A DNA stretch of 64,000 nucleotides from Macrotis lagotis (GCF_037893015.1 NC_133666.1:619535302-619599301); one strand, 5' to 3'; numbered from the stretch's first letter, positions 13,830 through 25,361 are shown. The notes: generated by a model from the sequence alone, not told the origin. Made by a program: numbers and translations.

Positions 13830-14000
13830 CCATCAGTCAATAAACATTTATTGAGTACCTATTAGGTATCAAACATTGGTCTAAATCCTGAGAATACAAA
13901 TATGAAAAAGACAGTGCTTGCAGTCAAGGAGATCATAATCTAATGGAAACATATACAGGGGCATGATAGAGGCCAAAAGAATGATGCCAAATAGAAAATG
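13830..14000 (-). repeat. L2 3' end, antisense
   Basis: 'tcaataaacatttattgagtacc', 'gagaatacaaatatgaaaaagac' and 'tcaaggagatcataatctaatgg' form the reverse of the L2 3' terminus. Confidence 0.6.
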
Positions 14001-14062
14001 AAAAGTGTATGGCAAACAGTTTGTCAACCCTAAAACTGAAAGAATCTTAAAAATATAGGATT

Positions 14063-14216
14063 GGGGCAGCTAGGTGGTGCAGTGGATAGAGTACCAGCCC
14101 TGGAGTCAGGAGTACCTGGGTTCAAATCCGGCCTCAGACACTTAATAATTACCTGGCTGTGAGGCCTTGGGCAAGCCACTTAACCCCATTTGCCCTGCAT
14201 AAAAAATTTTTTTTAA
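14063..14216 (+). mobile_element. tRNA-derived marsupial SINE
   Basis: Full-length copy. Flanks at 14049-14062 and 14217-14230 form a target-site duplication with one mismatch (aaaaatatagg[a/g]tt). Confidence 0.92.
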
Positions 14217-14269
14217 AAAAATATAGGGTTAAACTGAAATGGCAGAAAATATAAGTTAGACATTTTTAA

Positions 14270-15535
14270 GTTTTATTCTCTTTATTTAGGTCTTACCTCT
14301 ACACCTTAAGGTGAAGGCTATTTCAGAAAAATGACCACTCCTTCAACTGGGAAAGAAGTGTTTTTTATACAGAAACAGAGAATTAGAAAATCATTAATTG
14401 CCTTTATTATCTAACCATAAAAGTTGTACAATATCTCTGCCCAAAGCTTCTCAAAGACTATTATCTTTGTACAATACTATCTGATCTCTTGTTTTCTCTT
14501 CTTGGCAGGACAAGTCTTCCAGCATCTTGATCATTGTCCTCCTGAGTTTGTAATTAATGATAGATTAAGTCTATTATTTCTCCTAGGTGTCTTTCATTTC
14601 TTACTAGTTTGGCAAGGTAACCATTTTGAAGAAATCAATCTTTTACCAAGATTATAGTTTTGAAAGATTATTAATTTTGACAAACTATACCTGTGCTTAC
14701 TGAAGTTGAAAATGGAAGGCACCCTAAAATGATGGAAGTTAAGTCTCAATATATAGGATAACCATGATACCAAGGAGAGGTATGACCAGAAGATAGCTAC
14801 ATAAAGATTAAATATCTACTAATGTAGAGAGGCAAAACTAGTTCATGAATGAGTAAAAAATTTGGAGAAATCTGCTGACCAGGGATATAAACATACATTT
14901 GGCACTAGGTCTCAAGAATTTGGGGGTTATGCTGTTTTTTTCTCCAGGACAAGGAAGACCAGAATGCATGTGTATACAATCCAAAGTGTGGGGAAAGACC
15001 AGATGACAGAATACTGCTTAAGTCTTTTCTCTAATGAACTGGCCACTTCTCTCACAGCAACATCATAGACTGCCTACTTAAAAGATAAGACAGTTCTTCC
15101 AGTCCAACTGGGACCAAATTGGAACCAAGGAAGTCAAATAGCAATGACTGAAGTTTTGAAATTATTTCTAGTAATAATCTTTCCTGAGATACACCAAATA
15201 CAATGACTATATTAATGTTTTAGGCATACTTTTTGATTTTATTGAAAGTCTCTGTGTTGGGAGGGTTTTATGCTTGTTTGAATAAAGGAGCAAATTTTTA
15301 AAGAATCATTACAATTTACTTGAAAAGAGCACAAGTGATACAATTATATATTTCATCAATCTAGGGAAAGAATATCATAGTTTAGGTTTTTTTTCCTTTG
15401 GGAAGCTAGTCCACTCTTGGGGAGTATCATCTCCCAAAAAACCTCTCATACTCCTATACCCTTTCTTACTGCTTATACCCTGATGGCCCCTCCTCCTTTG
15501 GGACAGCCTAATCTGGGGGAAGCATGATTCCTCTT
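14270..15535. other. No recognised gene
   Basis: AT-rich sequence with only short spurious frames. No repeat was confidently recognised. Confidence 0.35.
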
Positions 15536-15552
15536 ATGGTCTCCTTATTTCT

Positions 15553-15713
15553 TTTTTTTTTTTTTTAGGTTTTTTTGCAAGGCAAACGGGGTTAAGTGGC
15601 TTGCCCAAGGCCACACAGCTAGGTAATTATTAAGTGTCTGAGACCAGATTTGAATCCAGGTACTCCTGACTCCAGGGCCGGTGCTTTATCCACTATGCCA
15701 CCTAGCTGCCCCT
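15553..15713 (-). mobile_element. tRNA-derived marsupial SINE
   Basis: Antisense copy with its poly(A) end as T-run at the left. Flanked by a 16-bp perfect duplication, 'tggtctccttatttct', at 15537-15552 and 15714-15729. Confidence 0.95.
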
Positions 15714-15739
15714 TGGTCTCCTTATTTCTAAACCTGTCA

Positions 15740-16320
15740 TAATGGTTAGGTACTTAGGTGTTTAGGCTGCTCAGGGATCAGTGGTTTCCTGACCTTACTT
15801 TAATCTTTCTTTTCCTTAGCTTCTGCTAATCACAGCAATACTTAAATAAACTTTTCTGTCCCTAAAACTAAAAAACAAAACCTAGTATTATAGTCTAAAC
15901 AGGGTTAGCCTCTTTTCCCAAAGGGAAGATAGTGGACAGGTAGATAATGAATGTAAAATCAATGAACTCAGGTTCTAGTTACTTATCATTTGTGTATTCA
16001 AGAAGTGCCTAAAATCTGCTTATGTTAGGTTGGTGCCTTTGAAAAAGTCTCCAGCCACTTTGCCCTTCTTAATATGAAACATTACAACCCCTAACTACTG
16101 TTAGTTATCAGACTTACTGCACTAGCTAGTTGCCCCAAGGAATCCCAAATATGAACACAGCTAACAAGCAGTAGTCCAGTCCCTCCAAGGAGGGAAAATA
16201 GATCCCTTGAGGTAGGTCATTCCACTTTGAGACAGCTCTAATTGGTGGTTGTTTTCATGACATTAAGTTTAAACTTTCATGTTTGCAATTTCTACTCATG
16301 GCTCTTGGTACTGCAAAGAT
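15740..16320. other. No recognised gene
   Basis: Mixed intergenic sequence. Nothing was recognised beyond short fragments. Confidence 0.35.
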
Positions 16321-16679
16321 TTAAAGGGTAATGTTTAAATATAAGGTGAGAATTCTCAGTTTCCTCCCCTTGTATCTACACAGTCAATGCTCTAATTCAA
16401 GCCTTTATCACCTGTCACCTGGACTGTCCTTATTGATCCTCCTACCTCAAGTCTCTCTGCTCGCCAATCTATACTGCTCAAACCACATAGGACCTAACAT
16501 AGTATCTCCAACATTTTAAAAAAATATTGAGTTCATAAAGTTATCCAAACTTATTTATGTTTTTACAGGTACTCTAAAATGCATGTTTTTTCCTTGAAAG
16601 AAAATAAAATCAAATAAAAAGAAAATAATAATCATTCCAAAATAAACTTGATTTGGCTACAAGAAAAAAATATAACATA

Positions 16680-16870
16680 TATTGGTGATTCAGTAGTTAG
16701 AACTTCTTGAATTCTAAGTTCAAATTTGGCCTCACTTACTTAACTGCTGTCTGCCACAGTTTTCCTCAACTATAAAATGGGAATAGGAATAGCCTCTACA
16801 TCACAGTGCTAAGATCAAGTGAGATAATATTTTCACAGTACAGTGACTCAATTAATCATTGTTTGTCTTC
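16680..16870 (+). repeat. MIR-type SINE
   Basis: 'ttggtgattcagtagttag', 'aagttcaaatttggcctca', 'cacagttttcctcaactataaaatggg' and 'gatcaagtgagataat' are in MIR order. Confidence 0.6.
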
Positions 16871-17029
16871 TCTCCTCTCCCCTCCACAATTCATTAAACA
16901 GGTATAAGAGTTAGCAGTTCATACAAATTATGCCTTGTACTACTAATTCTCAATGTTTACTGAAAGAATGAGATGGTGATCCTTAACAATTATACAGAGG
17001 AACAAAATTTATACAATTCTTTTGATAGG

Positions 17030-17362
17030 TAGGACCTCAAAGGGTGATATTTGTCCTTCATCCTTAAAGAAGCCCATGACATTAGGGAGGTGATGACATG
17101 ACAAGCACATGAATTGGATTTGAGTGAGGAGTTACTATGTTAGGTCATCAGTCTCACTTGCTCCTCTAGAGTGAACTGGGTCCTGTGGTCAGATATGAAT
17201 CAGGTCAACTGGAGATGACCCTGGATGTGAGGCCATCATGATTAAGTAACTTACCCAATGTCACACAGTTAATAAGTGGAAAATGTCTGAAACTGGATTC
17301 AAACTCATCCTCCTGACTCCAAGGTCAGTGCTCTATCCACTATACCACCTAGCTGCCCACCT
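17030..17362 (-). repeat. Composite marsupial SINE (MAR-like body with tRNA head)
   Basis: At the right edge is the antisense tRNA head 'ctctatccactataccacctagctgcc'. The left part carries 'gtccttcatccttaaagaagccc', 'aggtgatgacatgacaagcacatgaattggatttgagtgagg', a segment that recurs at 29165-29270. The family name is uncertain. Confidence 0.55.
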
Positions 17363-17389
17363 CAAAGGGTATCTAAGTAGGCAATCCCT

Positions 17390-18741
17390 GCCTGAAGGAT
17401 GAATTCTTTGGACAGCATCTCCAGTGTTATATTCTACAATTGTGCTGAGTATATTACAAATTCATATTTTCCCAACTTCAACTGGGCCCTCACTGAAGCA
17501 AGGTCCTTTTATTCCTCCCTAATTGAATTTTTCTTTTTCTACAGAAACTATTCAAAACAATTTTTTCCCTCCTCAAAGTCCTCACATCCTCCTTAGCTAA
17601 AGACATCTCTTGAGTAAAAAAAAATTGAAGCAAATTGATAGCTACCTTTTACCCCTTCTCTTCATCTCAAAACTATTTGTTTCCTTTTCTCCAGGCACTG
17701 ACAGAGAGGGTCCTTTCTGCTCACTGAGGTCAACCTATCTCCATGTCCACTTGGATCCCCTGCCCTACCCTTTTCTATAGTAGATTGACTCCTCAAGCAC
17801 TCTCCTTTTTAAACATCTCTTGAAACTCTTCCTGCCAACTATTTTCCTAGTGCCTTCAAGCATATTCAAGTCCCCCATCCTTTTCACTAGACTCTGCCCC
17901 TTCCTACACTATCATTCTATATTCTATATTCCTTCTTCCTTTGTCAACAAACTTCCTAAAATAGTTGTTACTTCTTGCTGTCTCCACTTCCTCTCCTCTC
18001 ATTCAAAGCTTGGTCTTTTGAATTCCAGCTTTTGATATTAATCAGTAAAATTGCTCACTTCAGAGTTACCAATGATCTCTTAATTGCCAGACCTGATCAT
18101 TTCTCAGTGTCAAATACTGAGATCATTCTTTCCTCCTGGACTCTTCATTCCCTAGGTTTGTTGTACTACTCTTACCTAGTTCACCTCCTACCTCTCTGAT
18201 TCTTCTCTACCTCCTTTGTTTGCTTATCATTCCAATTATGCCTCTATGGGCATTTCCCACAGTTCTGACCTGAGTCTGTCTCTTGTCCTCTATACTGTCT
18301 TTTGGTGACTTAAGCAGGTCCCATGGTTTAACTATCATCTCTATGCAGATATCACCTTAATCTATATATCCAGTCCCATGCTTTAGTCAAGCATCACCAG
18401 TTTGCTATTGGATATTTCCTACTGGAGATTTCTCAGAGAAATTTTAAATTCAACACATCTAAAACTGAACCCATTATCTCTCCCTATAAACCTTCCCTCT
18501 TCCAAACCTTATTTCTATTAAAGATTCCATCATCCTTCCAATACCTTACTCTCGTTCCACATCACCAATCAATTGCCAATCCTTTTTTATTTTCTCATCA
18601 CCTGTCACATTGAACCCCTTCTTTCCATTTACATAGCTATCATCTTACTTAAGACTCTCATCATCTCTTTCCTAGTCTCCTAAATGGTCTCCTTGATTTA
18701 ATCTGCACTCCAAATTAGGTCCATCCTAAGCATACTTCTGT
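17390..18741 (+). repeat. L2 LINE, left part, with RT remnant
   Basis: Plus-strand L2. 'ctctatgcagatatcacc' near 18340 encodes Y-A-D, the relic of the reverse-transcriptase Y-A-D-D motif, with I-T-L-I-Y-I after it. The element is interrupted at 18742 by an antisense L1 and continues at 22322. The three small frames here are remnants. Confidence 0.6.
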
Positions 18742-18754
18742 CAAAGTATTTTTT
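18742..18754 (+). repeat. Target-site duplication of the L1 (left copy)
   Basis: 'caaagtatttttt' matches 22309-22321 'caaagtaattttt' with one mismatch. The L2 target needs only one copy, so this is a real duplication. Confidence 0.8.
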
Positions 18755-20509
18755 CTCTAATTTTTTTTAGTTGCATGTTTAGTTGCATTGATTTCTTCTT
18801 TCTCCAATTTATTCATGTAAGCATTTAAAGATAATATATCCCCTGACAACTGCCTTGGCTGTATCCCATAAGTTTTGGTGTCTCATTATTGTCATTATCT
18901 AGAATGAAATCATTCTTTCTATAATTTGTGGTTTGATCCACTCATTCTTAAAATGAAGATATTTAGTTTCCAATTAGTTTTAGATCTATCTCCCTGGCCC
19001 ATTATTGCATGTGATTTTTATTGCATTATGATCTGAGAAAGATGCATTCCCTATTTCTGCCTTTCTGTATTTGATTATTAGGTTTTTGTGCACTAGTACA
19101 TGGTCAATTTTTGTGTAAGGGCCATATACTGGAGAAAAAAAAGTATATTCCTTTCTATCCCCATCCAACTTAGAACCAAAGGTCCATCACATTTAGATTT
19201 TCTAACATTCTATTTACCTCCTTAACTTCCTTCTTGTATATTTTTGGTTAGATTTATCTAGATCTGAGAGCAGGAGGTTGAGGTCTCCCACCACATAGAC
19301 AGTTTTGCTGTCTATGTCTTCCTGTAACTCATTCAACTTCTCCTCTAAGAATTTGGATGCTATACCACTTGGTGCATACATATTTAGTCTTGAAATTGCT
19401 TCATTGTCTATGGTACCTTTTAGGAGGATATAGTTTCCTTCCTCAACTCTTTTAATGAGATCTATTTTTGCAACTGTTTTGTCTGAGATAAGGATTGCTA
19501 CCCCTGCTTTTTTCACTTCAGCTGAAGCAAAATATTTTGCTCCAAGCTTTTACCTTTACTCTATATATATCTCTCTGCTTCAAATGAGTTTCTTGTAAGC
19601 AGCATATTGTAGGATTCTAGTTAATTCAGTCTATTATTTGCTTATGTTTTATGGGAGAGTTCATCCTATTCACATTCAAAGTTATAATTATTAACTTTTT
19701 ATTGCCCTCCATGCTATCTTCCCTCTGTTTATATTTTTCCCTTTTCACTTTATCCATATTCCCTAGTATTTTGTTTCTGAATATCACCACCTTCAGTGTG
19801 TTTGTCCCTTTGTATCCAACCTCTCTCCTCTTTCTTTCCCCTTTCTCTTTGCCCCTTCTCCCTTCTGTAGTTCCTCTTTTCTTTTTTCTGATGAGAAAAA
19901 GATTCAGGCATTCCTCACCACCTCCTTTCTTCCTCTCTATTGCAGTAAGTCCTTTGTACCTCTTTATGTAATGTGATTTACCCCATTCAATCTCCTCCAT
20001 CCTCCCCTCTCTTTATTATCCCCTTTTTAATGAGATAATGGTTTTTAAATCATTCTATCAGAGTCACAGATAAGTCATAAGTGTCTATCACTTCTGGCTA
20101 AGTATATTCTCTATAATAGAGTTACAGTTCTTGAGTTATGAGAATCTTTCTCCCAGGTGGAGGATATAGCCAGCTTCATCTTATTGGATAGCAGTTTTTT
20201 TCTTTACTCTTTTTTATATTTTTATCTTTTCATGTGTCTCTTGAGTCTCCTAGTTGATGTCCAAATTTTCTATTTGGCTCTTGTCTTTTCATCAGGAAAA
20301 GTTGGAAGTCTGCTTTTTTGTTAAATGTCCATCTTTTTCCATGGAAGAGAAGGTTCAATTTTTCCAGACAGTGAATCCTTGGCTGCATTCCAAGCTCCCT
20401 TGTTCTTCAGAATAATGCATTCCAGGCCCTTCAATCCCCTAATGTTGATGCAGCCAGGTCCTACGTAATCCTTTCTGTGGCTCCTTGGTATCTAAATTGT
20501 TTCTTTCTG

Positions 20510-20670
20510 GCTGCTTGCAGGATTTTCTCTTTTATTTAATGGTTCTGGAATTTGGCCACAATATTCCTTGGTGTTTTCATGTTAGGATCCCTTTCTTGAG
20601 GGGATCAATGTATTCTTTTAATGACTATTTTGTCCTCTAGTTCCATGATATCAGGGCAGTTTTCCATCAC
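20510..20670 (-). repeat. ORF1 segment of the L1, first copy
   Basis: The stretch from 'gcttgcaggattttctctttt' to 'tcagggcagttttcc' recurs, with about 10% differences, at 21688-22010 where it surrounds a SINE. Confidence 0.85.
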
Positions 20671-21687
20671 TAAATACTGTAATATTAAGTCTAGAGCTTT
20701 TTTCCCTTCAATGTTTTCAGGAAGCCCAATGATCCTTAAGTTGTCTCTCCTGGATTTATTCTTGAAGGCAGTTGTTTTGCCAATGAGGTATTTTACATTT
20801 TCTTCTTTTTTCAATTTTTTTGTTTTGTTTAATAGATTCTTGTTGTCTCATGAAGTCATTAGTTTCCACAGATTCCATTTTTTTAGAGAATAATTTTCTT
20901 CATTTACCTTTTGCAACTCCTTTTCCAATCAGTCAATTCTATTTTTGGAGTTTTCCATTTGCCCAATTGTAGTTTTGAGAGAATTTTCTTTTTTGCATTT
21001 GCCCAATTAAGAATTGGAGAGAATTATTTTCTTTTTATTGTATTTTCCAAGGTTTTGTTTTCTTGTTGCAAGATGTTAATTTTCTCTTGCAAAGTGTTAA
21101 TTTTCTCTTGAGGTTCTTTTCCCAATTTTTCCAATTGATTTTTAAACTCCTTTCTGATTTCTTCAAGGAACTCTTTCTGGGCTGGAGACCAATTCATATT
21201 CTCCTCAGAAGTTCTAGATCTCTCTGGGTTAGAATATTTACCTTCAAAGTAGTTTTCATTGCCCGCCTCCTTTCCTCTAGCCTTCCTTCATTTTCCTAGG
21301 ATATTGTGTTGGGGGGGGCTGGCTCACAGACTTTTGGTTTTGAAAACTCTAGAGGCTTTGTTCACTGGGTTTAGTAACTCCAAGTTGGCCAGCCAGTAGG
21401 GGGTGCTCATTATAGTCTCTGGAGTGTCTGTGACTTTGAAGCCCTCTCCCTAGGCCTGGGGAGGGGGGGTGAAACCCAGCTGGATATTGTTAACCTTGAA
21501 CAATGTGGGCTAGGGTGAGGAAGTTAATCTCCCTATTCAGTTGAGGGAGCTCTGCTGCCTATGCCTGAGCCTGGGGGGTGGGGTGGGGCTGGTACCATGT
21601 TTGCTCCCGGTAAAGGACTCTGCTGAAAGTATGGAGCTCATGGCCTTGGTCCTCTAGACCAGCCGAGCTAAGTGGATCACTGTCCAG

Positions 21688-22010
21688 CTTGCAGGATTTT
21701 CTTTTTTATCTGATAATTCTGGAATTTGGCCACAATATTCCTTAGTGTTTTCATTTTAGGATCCCTTTCCAGAGGGGATCAATGTATTCTTTCAATAACT
21801 ATTTTGTCCTCTAGTTCCATCAATTTCCTTTTTTTTTTTTTTGGCAAGGCAATGGGGTTAAGTGGCTTGCCCAAGGCCACACAGCTAGGTAATTATTAAG
21901 TGTCTGAGGCCAGATTTGAACTCAGGTACTCCTGACTCCAAGGCCAGTGCTCTATCCACTGCACCACCTAGCTGCCCCTGTTCTCTAGTTCCATATCAGG
22001 GCAGTTTTCC
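21688..22010 (-). repeat. ORF1 segment duplicated in the L1 5' UTR
   Basis: Second copy of 20510-20670, split by the SINE at 21821-21982. It sits between GC-rich 5' UTR sequences, where ORF1 sequence is not expected. Confidence 0.8.
21821..21982 (-). mobile_element. tRNA-derived marsupial SINE inside the L1
   Basis: Antisense copy. 'ctctagttccat' is repeated at 21809-21820 and 21983-21994. The SINE is therefore younger than the L1. Confidence 0.9.
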
Positions 22011-22321
22011 CTGCAACTCTCTATGCTGGAACTCACCCTCCAGCCCCACTGGGACTCCCCAGACTTCTGCTCCCACAGCTAAAGCCTCAGTGGCTTCACC
22101 CTGCTGCTGATCCTAGGCTGGCTCTCTGCTCTCTGTTCCTGGATCACCCTTGGTCCCCTGAGACAGATCTTCTTGGTAGGTGTTTTTCTCCTAGCTTCTT
22201 TTTCTGGGTTTTGTGAACCGAATTTCTGTTAAGAGGTTTCTTTCATATTATTTCTGAGGGGAAAACAGGAGCCCTTAGCACAGTGCCTGGCTTCTCTCAG
22301 CCATCTTCCAAAGTAATTTTT

Positions 22322-23150
22322 CTTAAGCACAAATCTGACAGGGGCAGTTAGGTGGCACAGTGGATAGAATACCAGGCTGAACCAGGAAGGTTCACCTTCC
22401 TAAATTTAAATCTGATCTTAGTCACTTACTAGCTATGTAACCCTGGGAAGTTACTTAAGCGCTGTTTGCCTCAGTTTCCTCATCTGTAAAAAAAGGAAAA
22501 AAATGAGCTGGAAAAGGAAGCAACAAACCAGTGTCACAGTGAAGAAAGCCCTAAAAGGGGTCATGAAAAGTCAAAAACAAATAAACAACAGATCTATGAG
22601 ATTCTTTTACTCAGTTGATCCCAGTGGCTCCCTACTAGATTAAAATACAAACTCCTTTGTTCAGGTTTTAAATCAGTGACCCCAGCCTGCCTTTCTAGTC
22701 TCACTGGACATGACCCCTTCTGCTCCCAAACTCTGCACTTTAGCCAAATTGACCTTCTCACAGCCTCTGACTACTTTGTCACACCCCTCCATCCCTTTGT
22801 ACTGGCTTTCTCCCACAACTGTAATGCATGCTCTCTTACCTCTGCCTCAGTCTCTCTCCCTTTAAGATGTAGCTGAGGCACAATCTTTTGCTTGAAATTT
22901 TTCCTTATTCAACTACCTTGTATTTACTTTGTCTGCATGTACATATAAATGTGTGCAAATTTTATGTTTGTACTCATTTTATATATATATATATATGTAC
23001 ATATATATATATATATTCTCATGTATATTTGTTGTTCACCCCATTAGACTACAAAATCATTACAAGCAGAGTTTTATTCTTTGTATTTGTGTACCTAACA
23101 CTTAGCATAATGCTATGTGCTTGATAAATCTCTGATTCTTCTTGGTTCAT
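22322..23150 (+). repeat. L2 LINE, right part
   Basis: Continues the L2 of 17.4-18.7 kb across the L1. 'cttaagcacaaatctgaca', then a SINE, then 'cccagtggctccctactagattaaaatacaaactcc' and a 3' end 'gtgcttgataaatc'. A (TA)n run lies at 22981-23014. Confidence 0.6.
22336..22600 (+). mobile_element. Long tRNA-derived SINE
   Basis: Head 'ggggcagttaggtggcacag', then 'cctcagtttcctcatctgtaaa', 'gagctggaaaaggaagcaacaaacca' and 'aaaaggggtcatgaaaagtc'. It has the same layout as the element at 7.05 kb. Confidence 0.8.
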
Positions 23151-23159
23151 TTTTCATTG

Positions 23160-24100
23160 TTTTTGATAACTGTCAACAATTTTCATTGAGAACAGATACC
23201 ACTTATCACACAGAACGCACAATTCAAAGTAGAATTAGACTTTAATAGCCAGTGCTCCTGCCTTCTACCTCTAAGGCTGAGCCCAAGAACTTCTTGAATT
23301 CTAGGCTCTAATTAAGAATCTTGCACATGAGACTGCTCACTGATTCCTGGACTGGATGACCAGGTGCAGCAGGGTGGAGGTAGCAGAGTCTAAGCTATGT
23401 AGAATCTATCTTCAATCTAACTATGGAAAGAAGAGGCTCTTCTTTCTAGGCTGATGAAGGCAAGAAAGGTCTCTGAGATCTTAGCCCTGGGAATCCTGGA
23501 TTAGATGAAAAGATTAGAACTGGGTAAAGCATTGAGATAGGCTGGTGAAGATACTGGGAGGGACTAGGGAAAAGAAAAGGAAAACAGCCAGAAAAATTTC
23601 TGATACTCCCAGCAGATCCAGAGACCAGAAGAAGTCTCCAGTGGGTGGGTTTATGTCCTGGTTTAGAATAGTCTAGAGGGAATAAATGGGTTTTTTTTTC
23701 TGATCACTCTATGCTCAGAAACTTTAAAATGACAAACTTCCTTGACCATACCAGTAATGGTGGTCTGATTTCAAAGAAATTAGGAAAGTTAATCTACCTC
23801 AAAATGTAAAAGACATCTCCCCTACATGCTTTCTTGTGGAAGTCTTTCTGATGGGAAACATCAGATCAGAACAGAAACATCAGTGTGAATACAGTTTAAA
23901 GAGGTAACAAACCAGCCCAAACCCCAAAGACAAAACCCTAGCACACTCTAATTCAATTTGCCCTATTAAAAGAGGTGCTATGTCTACTACAAGGAAGGTG
24001 ATGAGTCTATTATATTCTCCTTGGTCAGACCTGATCCATGCTTACTTCTGCACACTGACTAAGAAAAAACATTACTGAGAAGCTGGAGCATGATTAGGAC
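23160..24100. other. No recognised gene
   Basis: Intergenic sequence. Not assigned to any family I know. Confidence 0.35.
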
Positions 24101-24104
24101 AGGT

Positions 24105-24478
24105 AGGAGACTTGAGGCTACCAAAAGATGATCAATTGAAACAACTGAAGATGTTTCATCTGAAGAAGCAAAGATTTGGGGGGGATATAATAATTCTATT
24201 TTAATAGTTTAATTATTTGAAGGGATGACATAAGAAGAGGGATTGGAGTTGCTGTACTTGACTCTAAAGGCAGAATGAGGTAGAATTTCTAAGTCAAGTT
24301 TAGGATCAATGTAAAAAAAAACAATGATTAGATCTATCTAAAAGAGGAATGAGATACTTAAAGTCTTCTAGCAAGGTTGGATGATGTTAAAAAGAGTGTT
24401 CCTATTCAAATACAGATTGGAGTAGATGAACTCTTAGGACTCCTTCAACTCTGAAATTCTGTGAATTCTATATAATAG
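24105..24478 (+). repeat. CR1/L3 LINE 3' end
   Basis: 'gatgtttcatctgaagaagcaaag', 'tttgaagggatgacataagaagagggattgg', 'aggatcaatgtaaaaaaaaa', 'ctcttaggactccttcaactctg' and the terminal 'aaattctgtgaattct' match the typical CR1-type 3' end with its ATTCTRTG terminus. Confidence 0.7.
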
Positions 24479-24536
24479 GTATCCATTAAGAAGGAATAAT
24501 TCTTACCCAGTTTTGAAAGAATTTATTATAAAGTAG

Positions 24537-24694
24537 TGCCAGGCATGATGGTACTTACTTGTAGTCCCTACAGCTGTGGAGCCTGAGGTTTGTGAGTTGC
24601 CCGAGTTCTAACGCTGTGAGCATATCAGAAGCAACTGTTGCATTTGTAGCCCAGGAGGGTTAGGAACACTGAGTCTCAAAAAAAAAAAAAAAAA
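24537..24694 (+). mobile_element. 7SL-RNA-like retrosequence (Alu-domain-like) with poly(A) tail
   Basis: The 5' half reads like the start of 7SL RNA: 'gccaggcatgatgg', 'ttgtagtccc', 'ggagcctgagg', then 'gagttct' and 'gctgtgagcat'. The later part, 'atcag..gttgcatttgtagcccagg', ends in 'gagtctc' and may match the 3' part of the Alu domain. That would mean the S domain is missing. A 17-base A run at 24678-24694 closes it. No clear target-site duplication is visible. It is not the tRNA-type SINE found elsewhere here. The 7SL reading of the 5' half is good; the 3' half is weaker. A divergent pseudogene of 7SL RNA (RN7SL) is an alternative. Confidence 0.6.
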
Positions 24695-25268
24695 GAATGC
24701 AGTAGCGCTGTGGGTCAAATTGGGAAATACAAAGGAAAGGATGAAGTTGCTAGGAAACATTCACAACCTCCTTTTGCTGGATTATGAATTGTTTATCAAG
24801 AATGAATATAGAGGTATATTATACTGTACACAACAAATGAAGGCCTTAGAAGGGGGGGAAGTTAATCTTATTTTTTCTAGGTTTTGTATCAAAGCATACC
24901 AAAGAAGATAATTTATAAGCAAGTCAAGTCATGTGCAATATACTCTTGCATCTCCATACAATCGAAGTGATTTCCAATTTGTAAAGGACACCCCCCAAAA
25001 TACTGTAGAATTTCCATTTTCCCATGGCTTCAAAATCTAGCTGCATATAATAAAGAGGATAGTGACATCCTGTGTCACTTTTATTATAAGTGGGAAGTTA
25101 AGACACTTTAGGTTTCCTTAAGACATTTGTAGGTCTGTTGTTCCACAATAAAATTAGAGGTAATTGTTCCTTGATTGCGGAAGAGAAGCCAAAAAAATAT
25201 TCTATGATCTCCTCAGTTAACATTCTCACCAAAAAACAACTAAATTACCAAGTCCACGAAAACATCAC

Positions 25269-25361
25269 GAAGGAAGGAAGGAAGGAAGGAAGGAAGGAAG
25301 GAAGGAAGGAAGGAAGGAAGGAAGGAAGGAAGGAAGGAAGGAAGGAAGGAAGGAAGGAAGG
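25269..25361 (+). repeat. (GGAA)n tetranucleotide repeat
   Basis: About 23 uninterrupted units. Frames through it encode G-R-K-E repeats on the plus strand and P-S-F-L on the minus strand, which is not a gene. Confidence 0.98.

Larger units (their letters stand above)
18755..22308 (-). mobile_element. L1 retrotransposon, 5' end present, cut off inside ORF2
   Basis: Antisense L1. Read on the minus strand, it starts with 5' UTR from about 22308 ('ggctgagagaagcc'). ORF1 begins at the ATG at 21197 (M-N-W-S-P-A-Q-K-E-F-L-E-E-I-R-K-E-F) and runs into a coiled coil of L-Q-E-K-I-N heptads. The RNA-binding domain block R-R-D-N-L-R-I-I-G-L-P-E-N is at about 20760.

ORF2 starts near 19720 with L-N-V-N-R. 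Its endonuclease keeps G-D-L-N (usual G-D-F-N) at about 19290 and S-D-H-N-A at about 19035. It stops after the W-D-T-A-K-A-V-like block at about 18760, before the reverse transcriptase. ORF1 and ORF2 are broken by stops. A SINE lies in the 5' UTR, and a piece of ORF1 is duplicated there. Confidence 0.85.

Noticed and set aside
19651-19971. 106-residue plus-strand frame rich in Phe, Leu and Ser
   Set aside because: Opposite strand of the L1 spacer and ORF2 start.
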